Origin: S015-6 sp964384945
Lineage (GTDB): Bacteria; Desulfobacterota; DSWW01
Assembly (NCBI GenBank): GCA_964384945.1
Contig: CAYLMK010000010.1
Coordinates: 147,554-211,553, forward strand
DNA length: 64,000 nucleotides
Direction: 5' to 3'
Both the position numbers and the translations under genes were made by a program. Below, one piece after another: positions 52,215 through 61,559 of this stretch. Every line of letters starts with the position of its first letter. Within the stretch, counting starts at the first letter, position 1. The notes beneath the pieces were generated by a model. It saw only the letters and a program-made list of their open reading frames with translations, did no database searches and had not been told where the DNA came from.

Positions 52215-52332
52215 TCCTCGGAAAGGCTCCGTGGCCGAGGGCGCGCGCAAGGAAAGCATTGCCGCCGGCCCTGTGCGCGCCGGAGACCGGACAACGCGTC
52301 GGGCCGGCCGACACACCGGGCAATGCCCCGTT

Positions 52333-53847
52333 CTACTCCTCCAGACGGACCTTCACCCGGACCACCGGGTCATAATAGATATAGAACCGCCCTGCGATTG
52401 TGTACTCTCCCGGCCCCAGCGGCAGGCCTCCGTCATCCGTACGGTTCCAGGTGGTGCTGTACTGATAGATGGGGTCGAAATCGGCCCTTGCGCCCGCCTC
52501 CATGGCAAACGGCAGATCGCCGCAACCCTCGAAGCGCAGGGTCTTGACGATCTCGCCGGCTTCGTCCAGGACGACCAGATCGAGGCAGGGATCCAGGATC
52601 CCCCACGGGTGGGGCTGATTCTCCTCGATCGTGTAGCGGATGAAGACCTCGTCTGGTGAAGGGTATTCGGCGCAATCCGTCTCCAGGATGACCCGGTTGT
52701 ACTCATCCGCCCAGAAGCCGCGGTTCGGATTCTCCGGGTCGCAATACTCCATTTCCACCTCGTCCCAGATCTCCAGTTCGATTTCGTTGCTGGCGGCTCC
52801 CTCGTAGGACGCCCGGATCGTGACGAGACCCGGCGCCAGGGCCGTGAGGATGCCCTCCGCGCTGACGGCGGCCAGGGACGGGTCGGAGACGATCCACTCG
52901 ACCTCGCCCGTCACGTCCCGAAGCATCCACGGATCGTAATAGGCGTCCACGTGAAGCTGGTCGATCGATCCGACCTTCAGGATGCCTTCCATGGACTGCC
53001 GGTAGATCCATAGATCCACCAGAAGGGCTTCGGCCAACACCTCGACCTGGACCGTGTTGCTGGTGAGGCCTTCATACGTCGCGGTGACCCCGCACGCTCC
53101 CTCGGCGTGGGCAGAGAGGAGGCCGTCCGGGTCCACGGAGGCAACGCCCGCGTCGCTGGAATGCCAGTCCACCTCGGACGTGAGGTCGACCCAAGAGCCC
53201 GTCGCAAGAACGCCGCGCGCGAAGAAGTCGGCCGTGCCGCCGATGAGGAGTCTCAAGCTCGCCTCAAAGAAGCAATCCAGACAATCGGGCACGGCGAAGC
53301 CGATATCGGCGAAGACGGCCACGGGAAAGTAGTAGCCCGGGAAGATCTCGAGTTGGACGACATCGGGGTTTTCGACGACGGAGACGGGATACGGCTCCGT
53401 GCATACATCCCCCAGGCAGGCCGTGACCGCCGCTTGGCCGGGGACCAGGAAGGTGAGGACTCCGTCAGGCGTGATACTCGCCACAGCGGGGTCGCTCACG
53501 GTCCATGTGACGGGTTCGGTCGCCGGCATCTCGGTCCCGTCTTCGTTCAGCAAGGCCACAAGGGGGACCTTGTCCAGTACGCCGAAGACGCATGAGCAGA
53601 AGGGCGAATCCCCGGGCGCCTCCGGCGGCGCGACGCCGTCGGCCTCTGCCGCGCCCAGGACGCGCGGGTAGAAATCAAGGGCCTGGTAGCACGAGACCCG
53701 CTCCACGCGGAGCGGTGTCACGGATTCCATCTCTTCCCCGTCGTCCGAGCTGCAGCCGCCGAAACAGAGCCCAAGGATCAAAACACAGAGAAACAGCGCG
53801 CAGGGCCGAATCGGTCTCAGGGTACTCTCCTTCTTGCTTGCCTTCAT
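52333..53847 (-). CDS. lipoprotein with three Ig-like (BIG2-type) repeats and a BsuPI-like tail
   Basis: 504 aa. The type II signal peptide has lipobox FGGC. Three bacterial Ig-like repeats are visible: VASITPDGVLTFLVPG, VASVDPDGLLSAHAEG and LAAVSAEGILTALAPG (about 120, 240 and 330). The last ~110 residues resemble a BsuPI-type proteinase-inhibitor domain (RYTIEENQ, DPCLDLVV, GPGEYTIAG). Probably a surface adhesin or protease-interacting protein. The ATG has GGAGA upstream. Confidence 0.75.
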   Translation of the reverse strand: MKASKKESTLRPIRPCALFLCVLILGLCFGGCSSDDGEEMESVTPLRVERVSCYQALDFYPRVLGAAEADGVAPPEAPGDSPFCSCVFGVLDKVPLVALLNEDGTEMPATEPVTWTVSDPAVASITPDGVLTFLVPGQAAVTACLGDVCTEPYPVSVVENPDVVQLEIFPGYYFPVAVFADIGFAVPDCLDCFFEASLRLLIGGTADFFARGVLATGSWVDLTSEVDWHSSDAGVASVDPDGLLSAHAEGACGVTATYEGLTSNTVQVEVLAEALLVDLWIYRQSMEGILKVGSIDQLHVDAYYDPWMLRDVTGEVEWIVSDPSLAAVSAEGILTALAPGLVTIRASYEGAASNEIELEIWDEVEMEYCDPENPNRGFWADEYNRVILETDCAEYPSPDEVFIRYTIEENQPHPWGILDPCLDLVVLDEAGEIVKTLRFEGCGDLPFAMEAGARADFDPIYQYSTTWNRTDDGGLPLGPGEYTIAGRFYIYYDPVVRVKVRLEE

Positions 53848-54115
53848 GGTATCTCTCCTTTTCGGACTGGATTACTGGGGGTGATCGAACGCCCCTTCTT
53901 GCTCCCTGCCCGGTTGCTGTCATGGATTGCCATTGCCCCTGGAAACCAATATCGCGAAAAGGGGGGGTGTCTGTAAAGACAAAATACGCAAAAGTGTATA
54001 CTGGTAGTATGCAAAAAATCCCTTAATTCACTTCGAAAAGACATGTTTTCGATGGGTTACGATTCGGTTATGAATCCGCTCGTTATCTCGCCGAAGGAGT
54101 AGAGGATGTTTGTGA

Positions 54116-54799
54116 TTAGCGGTATTCCACGGTGAGGAGCGGGGCCATGTCGGCGTCTGCCCCGTCGTCCAGTTCCACCAAACCGGAGGGTTCCTGCACG
54201 AAGTCCAGCAGAAGCCTCAGTTGCAGGTCCTGCAAGCCAAGAGACTGAGCCTCCGCCATGAGCGAGGTGACGTCGATGAGGACGTAGTTGCCTTCGTCCG
54301 ACCGAAAGAAATCGAACGGAGACCGGGTCGCGATCGGGCGGGAATCGAAGTCCGTGGGCTCCAGCCCGTTCATGGGGAAGGGAACGAGGTCCAGGAGGGT
54401 GGGAACGCTCGAGGCAAACTCGACGGTGTTCACAAAGACCTCGATATCCGCCGAGACGATCACGGCTCCTAACGGAACAGACCCTCCGCCGGTGGATCCG
54501 TCGAGCGGGAAATCCAGGAACGCCCGGTATTCGGTGCCGTCCTCCTCGTCGATGCCGAAAAAGAGATTCCCGGTGGAGTCGGCCTGCGAGATCAGGTACG
54601 TTCCTTCCGGCTCCGGAAAAGGGTTGAATCCGATGTCACCGTCCGCCCGCTGGTCGCTCAGGATTCTGACAACGAATGTGGAAGGCTCATCGTCGTCGCT
54701 GCAGCCGGCAAGGAGGACCCAGGCTGCGAGGATAGCCACGGTGGCGACCTTTCCCGTGAACCGTATGCTGTTGGATCTCACGACTCTCTTCCTCGCCAT
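54116..54799 (-). CDS. lipoprotein with a beta-rich DNRLRE-like domain
   Basis: 227 aa. The type II signal peptide ends in lipobox LAGC. The mature part is beta-rich and acidic (AFLDFPLDG, VSADIEVFVN, VLIDVTSLM, LLTVEYR), resembling DNRLRE/CBM96-like carbohydrate-associated domains. Function unknown. It lies upstream of the Ig-repeat lipoprotein on the same strand, separated by a 268-base AT-rich gap. Confidence 0.7.
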   Translation of the reverse strand: MARKRVVRSNSIRFTGKVATVAILAAWVLLAGCSDDDEPSTFVVRILSDQRADGDIGFNPFPEPEGTYLISQADSTGNLFFGIDEEDGTEYRAFLDFPLDGSTGGGSVPLGAVIVSADIEVFVNTVEFASSVPTLLDLVPFPMNGLEPTDFDSRPIATRSPFDFFRSDEGNYVLIDVTSLMAEAQSLGLQDLQLRLLLDFVQEPSGLVELDDGADADMAPLLTVEYR

Positions 54800-54983
54800 C
54801 CCGACTCTTCTGCCCGGTCGATGCCGAGAGCCATCGGGATCCGTCGCTCTTGTGCCGCCCGCACCTTGTCTGTCGTTTCGGTTTGATCCGGAGTCAGGTT
54901 CCTTCCTTCCTCGATGCCTGCTCTTGCAGGTATGGCGGTCATGGGTTCCGCCATATATGCCAAGAAGCGCAGGTTGCGCAAAA

Positions 54984-56570
54984 TCAGCGCCTCTCCCTCT
55001 GCGACCTGCTCTCCCTTTGCGTGTCGATGCTCCCGGACGATCGAGTGCTGTCCGTCCTTCTTTCGTCGGCGGGTCGCGACGGAGGGCCTTCGCGGAAGAT
55101 ACCCGGCCCGCGCTGCGTGTTGGAGATGGGTGGTGTCGGAATTGTTACACTCTCCGGCGTGTTGCGATCGACATCGCGCGGCGGAACGTAGGTCGTGCTG
55201 CGGTCCGAGGACGGGGCGGCCGACTCCCTCTGGCCCGAGGATGGCCTTGCAGAGCCCCGCTCCTCCTTGGGCGGACTGGCCGGCTCGCGGCGTTCGGTCG
55301 GAGGCGAAACGGCGCGCTCGCGTTCCGTGGTGGAGCGGGCCGGCTGAGAGCCTGCCGGAGGAGACTCCCAGCGGCTTCGCTCCTCGCCGAACTTCTGGAC
55401 GCTCGCCGCCTGCCTGGAGATCTTGTCCTGCGCGCCGGTCCGGCTCTCCTCGAACTTGAGCGGGGATCGCTCATCGGCAGCGAACGAGCGGATCGGGGCC
55501 GCTATCCGGATACTGCCTCTCTGCGGCTCGGGCATCTTGGACTGCCGGACCTCCATCTCGCGATAGGTCCTCGGCGGACGAAGATTCTTGTCGGCCCGTC
55601 GGCGGTCGTACTCGTTCCGTTCGTACCGCCCCCAGTCCGGAACGGTCCTGCGGTGTCGCCATCGGTCGTGCTCGTAGATCGGGTCATACCAAACATAGCG
55701 TTGTTCGCATTCATACCTCGGGAAAATGCCGAAGCTGACGTAAATGCTGTCGTAATAGTCGCCGAAGTAGAAGTGGCCGTAACGCGGGCAGGTGAACCAA
55801 CTGAACTGCAGCATGCCGGTGTCCACGACGATGCTGAGCGAGTAGGAAAACCCGGGAGCCAGATAGACCGGCCTGGGGAAATAGATCGGCGCAAACAAAA
55901 CGCCCCGACGAGGCAGGACGTAATCCCAGTGCCCGAGGACGAACACGTAGCCCCGAGGCGTCCATACGTAGTGAGAGGGTACCCAGATCCAGTCCGGCTG
56001 AGCCACCAGCCAGTATCCGGGCCGCCAGACATAGGTGCCTCCGTACCAATACCAGCAAGGGGGTACCCAGATGTTGTTCGGCGTCGGCGGCGGTCCCGGC
56101 GGCCTCGGATCGTCGATCGGAGGAGGGGCGGGCAGATACTCAATCTGCTTGCCTTTGGCCACCGGTGCCCAGAACCCCGGCACCCATTCCCAGCCGCCGT
56201 CCGTCCTGGACCAATAGCCCGGCACCCAGTAGGTGTTCGGCGGTGCGGCCCGCCAGCAGCCGCTGACCCAGAGGTAGGTGTTCCGCTCCGGATCCCATGC
56301 CCAGTATCCGGGCACCCAGACGAAGCGTTTGCCCGCGGGTTTTTCCGCGGCCAGTTGTTCCGTGATTTCGGGCGGCGGCTGGGTCGGGGCCGTAATACCC
56401 TTCTGTACCTGCAGATCGACCGGCCCGGCAAACGCCTCATGCACGGGTCCGCGGGTCAAAACTTCGGGTTGCTCCTCGGGCGGCACGGCCGGCGGTTGCT
56501 CGGCGGCCTCTCCCGGAAAGGAAAGGGCCGCAAACGCCATTGCCATCACGAGCGCAGTCACCGTCTTCAT
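54984..56570 (-). CDS. exported YXWGXW-repeat protein
   Basis: 528 aa from ATG 56570, with GGGAGG upstream. A signal peptide ends near FPGEAA. Residues about 70-220 hold aromatic repeats: VWVPGYW, LWVSGCW, YWVPGYW, WVPGFW, IWVPPCW, VWRPGYW, WVPSHY and LGHW. The last ~200 residues are Arg/Glu/Ser/Pro-rich and low in complexity. Repeats of this type (PF12779-like) are found in exported proteins of unknown role in proteobacteria. Confidence 0.78.
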   Translation of the reverse strand: MKTVTALVMAMAFAALSFPGEAAEQPPAVPPEEQPEVLTRGPVHEAFAGPVDLQVQKGITAPTQPPPEITEQLAAEKPAGKRFVWVPGYWAWDPERNTYLWVSGCWRAAPPNTYWVPGYWSRTDGGWEWVPGFWAPVAKGKQIEYLPAPPPIDDPRPPGPPPTPNNIWVPPCWYWYGGTYVWRPGYWLVAQPDWIWVPSHYVWTPRGYVFVLGHWDYVLPRRGVLFAPIYFPRPVYLAPGFSYSLSIVVDTGMLQFSWFTCPRYGHFYFGDYYDSIYVSFGIFPRYECEQRYVWYDPIYEHDRWRHRRTVPDWGRYERNEYDRRRADKNLRPPRTYREMEVRQSKMPEPQRGSIRIAAPIRSFAADERSPLKFEESRTGAQDKISRQAASVQKFGEERSRWESPPAGSQPARSTTERERAVSPPTERREPASPPKEERGSARPSSGQRESAAPSSDRSTTYVPPRDVDRNTPESVTIPTPPISNTQRGPGIFREGPPSRPADERRTDSTRSSGSIDTQRESRSQRERR

Positions 56571-56744
56571 CGTGCCTCCCAGTTCCGGCGGACGCACCGA
56601 AATACCCGGCAAAACAGCACACACATCTTGGATGAAAACAGTATAGGAGAGGGAACAGAGAGTGTCAAAGAAGGGGTATGCGAACGCGAGAGAACTCGCG
56701 GCCCGCCGAACGCCGCAGATGGGAGTTCTCGGACAGGCTCTATC

Positions 56745-57923
56745 CTACTTGAGTTCGAGTTCCCTGTGCCTGGCTGCGATGGCCGCAGCCAGTTCGTCCA
56801 ACGCCTTGAAATCGCCTTCGGAGGGCAATCCCTTGCACATCACAGGGTTCAATACCTCGACCTTGAGATTGGGGATCATCCCCGCGAGTGCCTCCACGGT
56901 CTTACCGCCCCACCCGTAGGATCCGATAATGGAAAGAAACCTGGCCTTGGGCCTCAATGCATTGGCCAGGAACGTCGCATAGGCAGCCAGGGGGTGGGGA
57001 CCTGCCAGAACCGTCGGCACACCCACGACAATCGTCGCCGCGTCGACCAGGGCCATGGCGAGTTTTCCGATATCGGTGGCCGCAAGATTAAAAAGTTCCA
57101 CACGAACCCCGTGCCCGATGAGGGCGTCCGTCAGATGATCGACCATTTGCCGGGTGCTGCCGTGCATGGACACGAAGGGGAGAACCGCGAGATTGTGCGG
57201 GGCGCCCGTGACCCAATCCCGGTAGGCCTCCAGAATCCATGCGGGCCGGTCGTAGATCTGGCCGTGGCTGGGGGCGATCATTTGAATCTCATACCCCTTG
57301 AGCTTTTCGATATTCTTCTGGATCGCAGTGCGAAAGGGCATCATGATCTCGGCAAAATAGCGCTTGGCGGCCTCGTACACACGCCCCTGGTCGGTCACGA
57401 AGAGGTCGGCGCTTGCGATGTGGGAACCATAGAAATCGCAGCTGAACAGAATCCGGTCCTCCTCGAGATATGTCACCATCGTCTCCGGCCAGTGCACCCA
57501 GGGCGTGTGAAGGAACTTGAGCGTCTTGTCTCCGAGCGAAAGCGTCTTTCCGTCCTCCACGGTGACAAAGGCGCCCTCGGGGATCCGCAGCAGATCGGTA
57601 AGCATGCCCTTGGCCTTGGGGGTCACGACCAGCTTGGCTTCCGGAAAACGTTCGAGCACGCGGGGAATGGTCCCGGAATGGTCCTGCTCGGCATGGTGGG
57701 AGACCAGGAAGTCGATCTGAGACACGCCCTCCAGTTGCGCCATCAGCTCGTCGGCCATGGGCGGATCGACCGTATCCAGCAGGGCGGTCTTCTCGCTTCC
57801 TTCGATCAGGTAAGCGTTGTAGGTCGTGCCGTCCGGAAGGGGAACGAGCGAGTCGAACAGGCGCCTGTCCCAATCAACGGAACCGAGCCAGTGGATCTTT
57901 TCCTTGATCTTTCTCTTCTGCAT
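56745..57923 (-). CDS. fprA: FprA-family flavo-diiron protein
   Basis: 392 aa. N-terminal MBL-fold diiron domain: His77-Ala-Glu79-Gln-Asp81-His82 (HHAEQDH), then TPWVHW, SCDFYGSH and APSHGQ supply the remaining metal ligands. C-terminal flavodoxin domain (about 250-392) with the FMN loop VSMHGSTRQM and IGSYGWGG. It reduces O2 or NO to water or N2O and protects anaerobes. The typical rubredoxin gene is not adjacent. Confidence 0.95.
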   Translation of the reverse strand: MQKRKIKEKIHWLGSVDWDRRLFDSLVPLPDGTTYNAYLIEGSEKTALLDTVDPPMADELMAQLEGVSQIDFLVSHHAEQDHSGTIPRVLERFPEAKLVVTPKAKGMLTDLLRIPEGAFVTVEDGKTLSLGDKTLKFLHTPWVHWPETMVTYLEEDRILFSCDFYGSHIASADLFVTDQGRVYEAAKRYFAEIMMPFRTAIQKNIEKLKGYEIQMIAPSHGQIYDRPAWILEAYRDWVTGAPHNLAVLPFVSMHGSTRQMVDHLTDALIGHGVRVELFNLAATDIGKLAMALVDAATIVVGVPTVLAGPHPLAAYATFLANALRPKARFLSIIGSYGWGGKTVEALAGMIPNLKVEVLNPVMCKGLPSEGDFKALDELAAAIAARHRELELK

Positions 57924-58056
57924 GGCGGCAACTCCTTCCTCTCTGACAAAAAGCGCGTGTCTGTCCGCCGGCCGAGGCCTTCGTGCAGGGCCCCTTGCCG
58001 GTCAGTCTAGCATGTCCGCCGGACCTAGTCTTTACGCCGGGTCGGAAGACCACACC

Positions 58057-59088
58057 TTACGGCAGGGCGTACTTGTCTTTCAACCGGCCGGCGATCTGTT
58101 TCACGGCCGCAAAGGCGCGCTCCACCGTGCCCTCCCGGTCCGGGTTGACCAGGCAGCACGTGGCGGGCGAGAGCATGCTGCGGGAAATCAGTAGCTGCCG
58201 GTCTACGCCGCGGGCGTCCAGAATTTCCCAGACATTCTCCAGCCGCCGGATCAGCGACGGGGTCTCTTCCTGGGAGAATGCCTCGAAGCCCGTGGGTACG
58301 ATTCCCCAGACGATGACGCCGCCCCGGTCGAGGAATCTCCGGATGGAGTCTGCATAGGAGGAGAAGATTTCCCCGTTGGTGTACACATCCATCGAGAGTA
58401 CGTCCAGGTCCAGGTTCAACAGAAAGTCCCAGTCCGGATTTCCGCAGAGATGAACCCCGCGCGGGCGGTCCACCTGGGCGAAGAATTGGTCCAGGTCGGC
58501 CTTGGCCTTCCGGTCGCTGTATCCCGACATGGCCGAAAAGATGAACTGAAGCCCCGGTTCATCCACGAACAGGAAGGCATGGTCGTTCCGCTGCCTCAGT
58601 CGCGCAAGCTGAACGTTCAGCCGCCTGGCCAAGAAATCCATGAGGAAAGGCCGGACGGTATCATCAAAGAGGATGGGGCGGTTATCCTGGTCGAGGACAT
58701 TGAAGCCGAAGCTGACCGGCCCTTCCATCTGCCCCCGGATGGCCGGCCTGTCCTTCAGGTCCAGGGCCAGGAACCGGCCGTACACCGCCGAGTAGGTATC
58801 GCTCACGTCGAAAAAGGCCGGGTCTTCAAAGCGCGCCAGCGCATCTTCCAGTTCCTCGGCGAACCTGTCCATGGAGAAACGCAGGGTCCGTCTTTCCGTA
58901 TCCAGGAGGATGCCGGGGAAATTCTCGGCCGCCTGCACATACATGTCTTCGTAATAGCTGTATCGCGGCAATTGCGGCCAGAAGGGTACGTCGAGCGACA
59001 GGGCCATCTCGAGGGCGCGGGCCACGTCGGTGTGGGGCATCACGGCCATCGCGGTCGTGAGCAGGTTCCCTGGTATCATGTGGGTCAT
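58057..59088 (-). CDS. MetE/URO-D superfamily methyltransferase-like protein (copy 2)
   Basis: 343 aa from ATG 59088, with GAAAGG upstream. It is homologous to the protein at 110-1222: FVDEP, HLCGNPDWDFLL and SPATCCL replace FVDEP, HCCGNTDWSLL and TPSCGL, so the His/Cys/Cys metal-site pattern is kept. It lacks the MetE N-terminal domain. It lies between fprA and a nifS remnant. The function is probably methyl transfer to a thiol; the substrate is not known. Confidence 0.72.
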   Translation of the reverse strand: MTHMIPGNLLTTAMAVMPHTDVARALEMALSLDVPFWPQLPRYSYYEDMYVQAAENFPGILLDTERRTLRFSMDRFAEELEDALARFEDPAFFDVSDTYSAVYGRFLALDLKDRPAIRGQMEGPVSFGFNVLDQDNRPILFDDTVRPFLMDFLARRLNVQLARLRQRNDHAFLFVDEPGLQFIFSAMSGYSDRKAKADLDQFFAQVDRPRGVHLCGNPDWDFLLNLDLDVLSMDVYTNGEIFSSYADSIRRFLDRGGVIVWGIVPTGFEAFSQEETPSLIRRLENVWEILDARGVDRQLLISRSMLSPATCCLVNPDREGTVERAFAAVKQIAGRLKDKYALP

Positions 59089-59224
59089 GGGTGTCCTTTC
59101 CTCTGCAGTCGCAAGCCCCTCAGATCAGCCCCGCGGCTGACGGAGATTCTTTCCGGAGCAGGGACGATTTCGAAAAGCGCGAACGCCACCCGGAGCGGGG
59201 CAACGGCCGGTTTGACCTGGGTTG

Positions 59225-59420
59225 TACGGCCGGCATTCGAGGAGGGCCGCCACCTGCGTTCGAGCCCGCTGGACGGCCTCTCGCAGGCGGACTCTGCTGC
59301 CCACGAACGGCTGGAGGGGTTGCCGTAGTGACGTGACAGGAAGGGCTCGATTGCGGCCGCCGCTTCCGGGGCGATGGGCATACTCGCATTGACGTCGAGA
59401 TAGATTCCAAGAGGGCGCAT
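59225..59420 (-). pseudogene. NifS/cysteine-desulfurase N-terminal remnant
   Basis: The first ~48 codons read from 59420 (ATG) give a clear NifS start: GIYLDVNASMPIAPEAAAAIEPFLSR is split here as GIYLDVNASMP and IAPEAAAAIEPF, followed by YGNPSS. The continuation appears in a different frame as REAVQRARTQVAALLECRP. A frameshift therefore interrupts it, and homology stops at about residue 75, so all catalytic residues are missing. It lies about 135 bases upstream of the second MetE-like gene. Confidence 0.72.
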
Positions 59421-59514
59421 CCTTACTCCGTTCCGCCTTCGAGGGCAGAGAACCGGATTCCATTCTGTACGAGGGAGTCCTCTCTTTCAAGGCGAGCTCG
59501 ACGGGAATCACCGC

Positions 59515-59543
59515 TTGACAGAGGGGCGATCCCTATTTACAAT
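59515..59543 (+). promoter_or_regulatory. sigma70 promoter of the ars operon
   Basis: TTGACA (59515-59520), a 17-base spacer and TACAAT (59538-59543): one mismatch from consensus. Transcription should begin near 59550. Confidence 0.8.
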
Positions 59544-59570
59544 ATGAGAAATTTGTTATTTAGTCACATA
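59543..59570 (+). promoter_or_regulatory. possible ArsR operator
   Basis: The half-sites TATGAG (59543-59548) and CACATA (59565-59570) form an imperfect inverted repeat (5 of 6) that overlaps the predicted start of transcription. The AT-rich region between them lies 25-52 bases before the ArsR start codon. This suits a self-repressing ArsR. Confidence 0.4.
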
Positions 59571-59594
59571 AGACGTATCGAATCGGGTGGAAGC

Positions 59595-59960
59595 ATGTCT
59601 GCACGCACGAGGAAACGGGAAACCGGGCCCAACCTACCCCTGAAGGACCAGGAGAGAAGGCGCTATGAGCTTCAGGCCGAGGTGCTGAAGGCGCTGGCGC
59701 ATCCGATCCGGCTGGCGATCATCCAGTTTTTGTCCCGGGAAGAGAAGTGCGTCTGCGACATCGTGGATTTCGTGGGAACGAGCCAGTCGAACATCTCCAA
59801 GCACTTGAGCCTCATGAAGAAGGTAGGGATCCTGTCCGACAGGAAGCAAGGCCTGTCGGTCTATTACCGGCTGGAGATGCCCTGCGCCCTGAACTTCTTC
59901 AAATGTGTGAGGGACATCATGGAAACCCAACTCTCCGAGCGTTCTGCAGCCCTTCAATAA
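59595..59960 (+). CDS. arsR: ArsR-family metalloregulator
   Basis: 121 aa from ATG 59595; an ATG at 59544 lies on the promoter's -10 region and cannot be used. Winged helix: LKALAHPIRLAIIQFL, then EKCVCDIV (the ArsR As/Sb site ELCVCDL), and TSQSNISKHLSLMKKVGIL as recognition helices. Derepresses the downstream operon upon As(III) or a related metalloid. Confidence 0.92.
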   Translation: MSARTRKRETGPNLPLKDQERRRYELQAEVLKALAHPIRLAIIQFLSREEKCVCDIVDFVGTSQSNISKHLSLMKKVGILSDRKQGLSVYYRLEMPCALNFFKCVRDIMETQLSERSAALQ

Positions 59961-60026
59961 TTTTTTGCGATCCATATTACTGTTCAGGAATATAGTAAAA
60001 TTATACCGGAAACGGAGGATCGGATC

Positions 60027-60269
60027 ATGAAGATAGCCATTCTCGGGCCCGGCTGTGCCAAGTGTAGGCAGCTTTATGAGAACACCCGCAAGGCACTGGA
60101 GGAGGCGGGGGTTGAGGCAGAGGTCACGAAGGTGGAGGACATCCAGGAAATCTCCCGCTACAACGTATTCATGACCCCTGCGCTCGTCATCGACGGAACG
60201 GTCAAATCCACCGGCAAGGTCGTCAAGCCCGAGCAGATCAAGAAGTGGGTATCGGAAACCGGGACTTGA
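60027..60269 (+). CDS. small thioredoxin-like protein (TM0996/MTH895 family)
   Basis: 80 aa. The CxxC motif GCAKC is at residues 9-13 and the cis-Pro segment FMTPALVIDG at about 48-57. This is the minimal thioredoxin fold often encoded beside ArsP-like permeases. It starts 66 bases after arsR. Confidence 0.88.
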   Translation: MKIAILGPGCAKCRQLYENTRKALEEAGVEAEVTKVEDIQEISRYNVFMTPALVIDGTVKSTGKVVKPEQIKKWVSETGT

Positions 60270-60368
60270 TCGAGCCCGGAGCCGGTCCCTTCCTGTCAGC
60301 TTGCATGCCTGCAGGGAAGGTGTGAAAGGGCAGGGATCCGCAGAATCGTCGCGAGGAATGCGCCCAAG

Positions 60369-61535
60369 ATGAGCGAGAAGCGAAAACTCTTGTACATTGT
60401 CCTGGTATTTCTGGCAGCCTATTTCCTGCCGATTCAGTGGCCGAGGTTTCAGTCCGGGATCTTCGAGGCCTTCGCCCTGGTGCGCTGGTACGCGCGCGAG
60501 CACGTTCTGCTCTGCCTGGTGCCCGCCTTCTTCATCGCAGGGGCCATCAGCGTTTTCGTCTCCCAGGCCTCGGTGCTCAAGTACTTCGGGGCCTCCGCCA
60601 AAAAGGTCGTTGCTTACGGGGTCGCCTCGGTATCCGGATCGATCCTGGCCGTCTGCTCCTGCACCGTGCTTCCTCTTTTTTCGGGGATCTACACGCGGGG
60701 TGCCGGCCTCGGACCCGCGATTGCGTTCCTCTACTCAGGGCCCGCCATCAACGTACTGGCCATCATTCTCACGGCCCGTGTTCTGGGGATGGAGATGGGC
60801 ATCGCACGGGCCGTGGGCGCCATCGTGTTCAGCGTCGTGATCGGACTCCTGATGCATTTCATATTCCTCAAGGAGGAGCTTTCCCGGACGGAACGGGGAG
60901 AGATCGCAGTAGGGGAAGAAGGTGACGGACGGCCCCTGTGGAAGGACGGCCTGTATTTCTTTTCCATGGTCGCGGCCCTGGTCTTTCTGAACTGGGGAGC
61001 CCCGGCTTCCGATGGCGGCCTTTGGGCCGCCGTCTTTCGGGCCAAATGGATCATCTCCGGGGTGTTCCTCCTCGCGCTCGCTTTCATGGTGATCCGCTGG
61101 TTCAGCAAGGAAGAGCTCTCGGAATGGGTGGAGGCCTCCTGGGGGTTTGCCAAGCAGATCCTTCCTCTTCTCCTGGCTGGCGTGATGGCGGCCGGCCTGC
61201 TGCTCGGTCGGCCCGGCTACGAAGGGCTGATTCCCTCGGAATGGGTCAGCCGGCTGGTGGGCGGCAACTCCGTTTGGGCGAATCTCTTCGCCTCCGTTGT
61301 GGGCGCCTTCATGTACTTTGCGACGCTTACCGAGGTGCCCATCCTGGAGGGGCTCATGGGTGCGGGCATGGGGAAGGGTCCGGCGCTGGCCCTGCTCCTG
61401 GCCGGCCCTGCGTTGTCGCTGCCGAACATGCTGGTCATCAACGGGGTGATCGGCTTCAAGAAGACCTTTGCCTATTGCTCGCTCGTAATCATCATGGCAA
61501 CGGTGAGCGGGATCCTGTACGGCAGCATATTCTGA
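60369..61535 (+). CDS. ArsP/DUF318-like permease
   Basis: 388 aa with about eight to ten hydrophobic segments. The segment GSILAVCSCTVLPLF carries the paired cysteines typical of this permease family, and the later segment SGPAINVLAII is also characteristic. In ars operons such permeases export trivalent organoarsenicals. It is linked to a mini-thioredoxin. Confidence 0.85.
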   Translation: MSEKRKLLYIVLVFLAAYFLPIQWPRFQSGIFEAFALVRWYAREHVLLCLVPAFFIAGAISVFVSQASVLKYFGASAKKVVAYGVASVSGSILAVCSCTVLPLFSGIYTRGAGLGPAIAFLYSGPAINVLAIILTARVLGMEMGIARAVGAIVFSVVIGLLMHFIFLKEELSRTERGEIAVGEEGDGRPLWKDGLYFFSMVAALVFLNWGAPASDGGLWAAVFRAKWIISGVFLLALAFMVIRWFSKEELSEWVEASWGFAKQILPLLLAGVMAAGLLLGRPGYEGLIPSEWVSRLVGGNSVWANLFASVVGAFMYFATLTEVPILEGLMGAGMGKGPALALLLAGPALSLPNMLVINGVIGFKKTFAYCSLVIIMATVSGILYGSIF

Positions 61536-61559
61536 GAACGAGGAATAGGTCACGGTAGA

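Noticed and set aside
54288..58010. A 1240-codon open frame on the plus strand
   Set aside because: It runs antisense to four minus-strand genes with clear signal peptides, homology and ribosome sites. Long antisense frames are expected in GC-rich DNA.
59544..59594. ATG 17 codons upstream of the arsR start
   Set aside because: It directly abuts the -10 hexamer, upstream of the expected transcript start.
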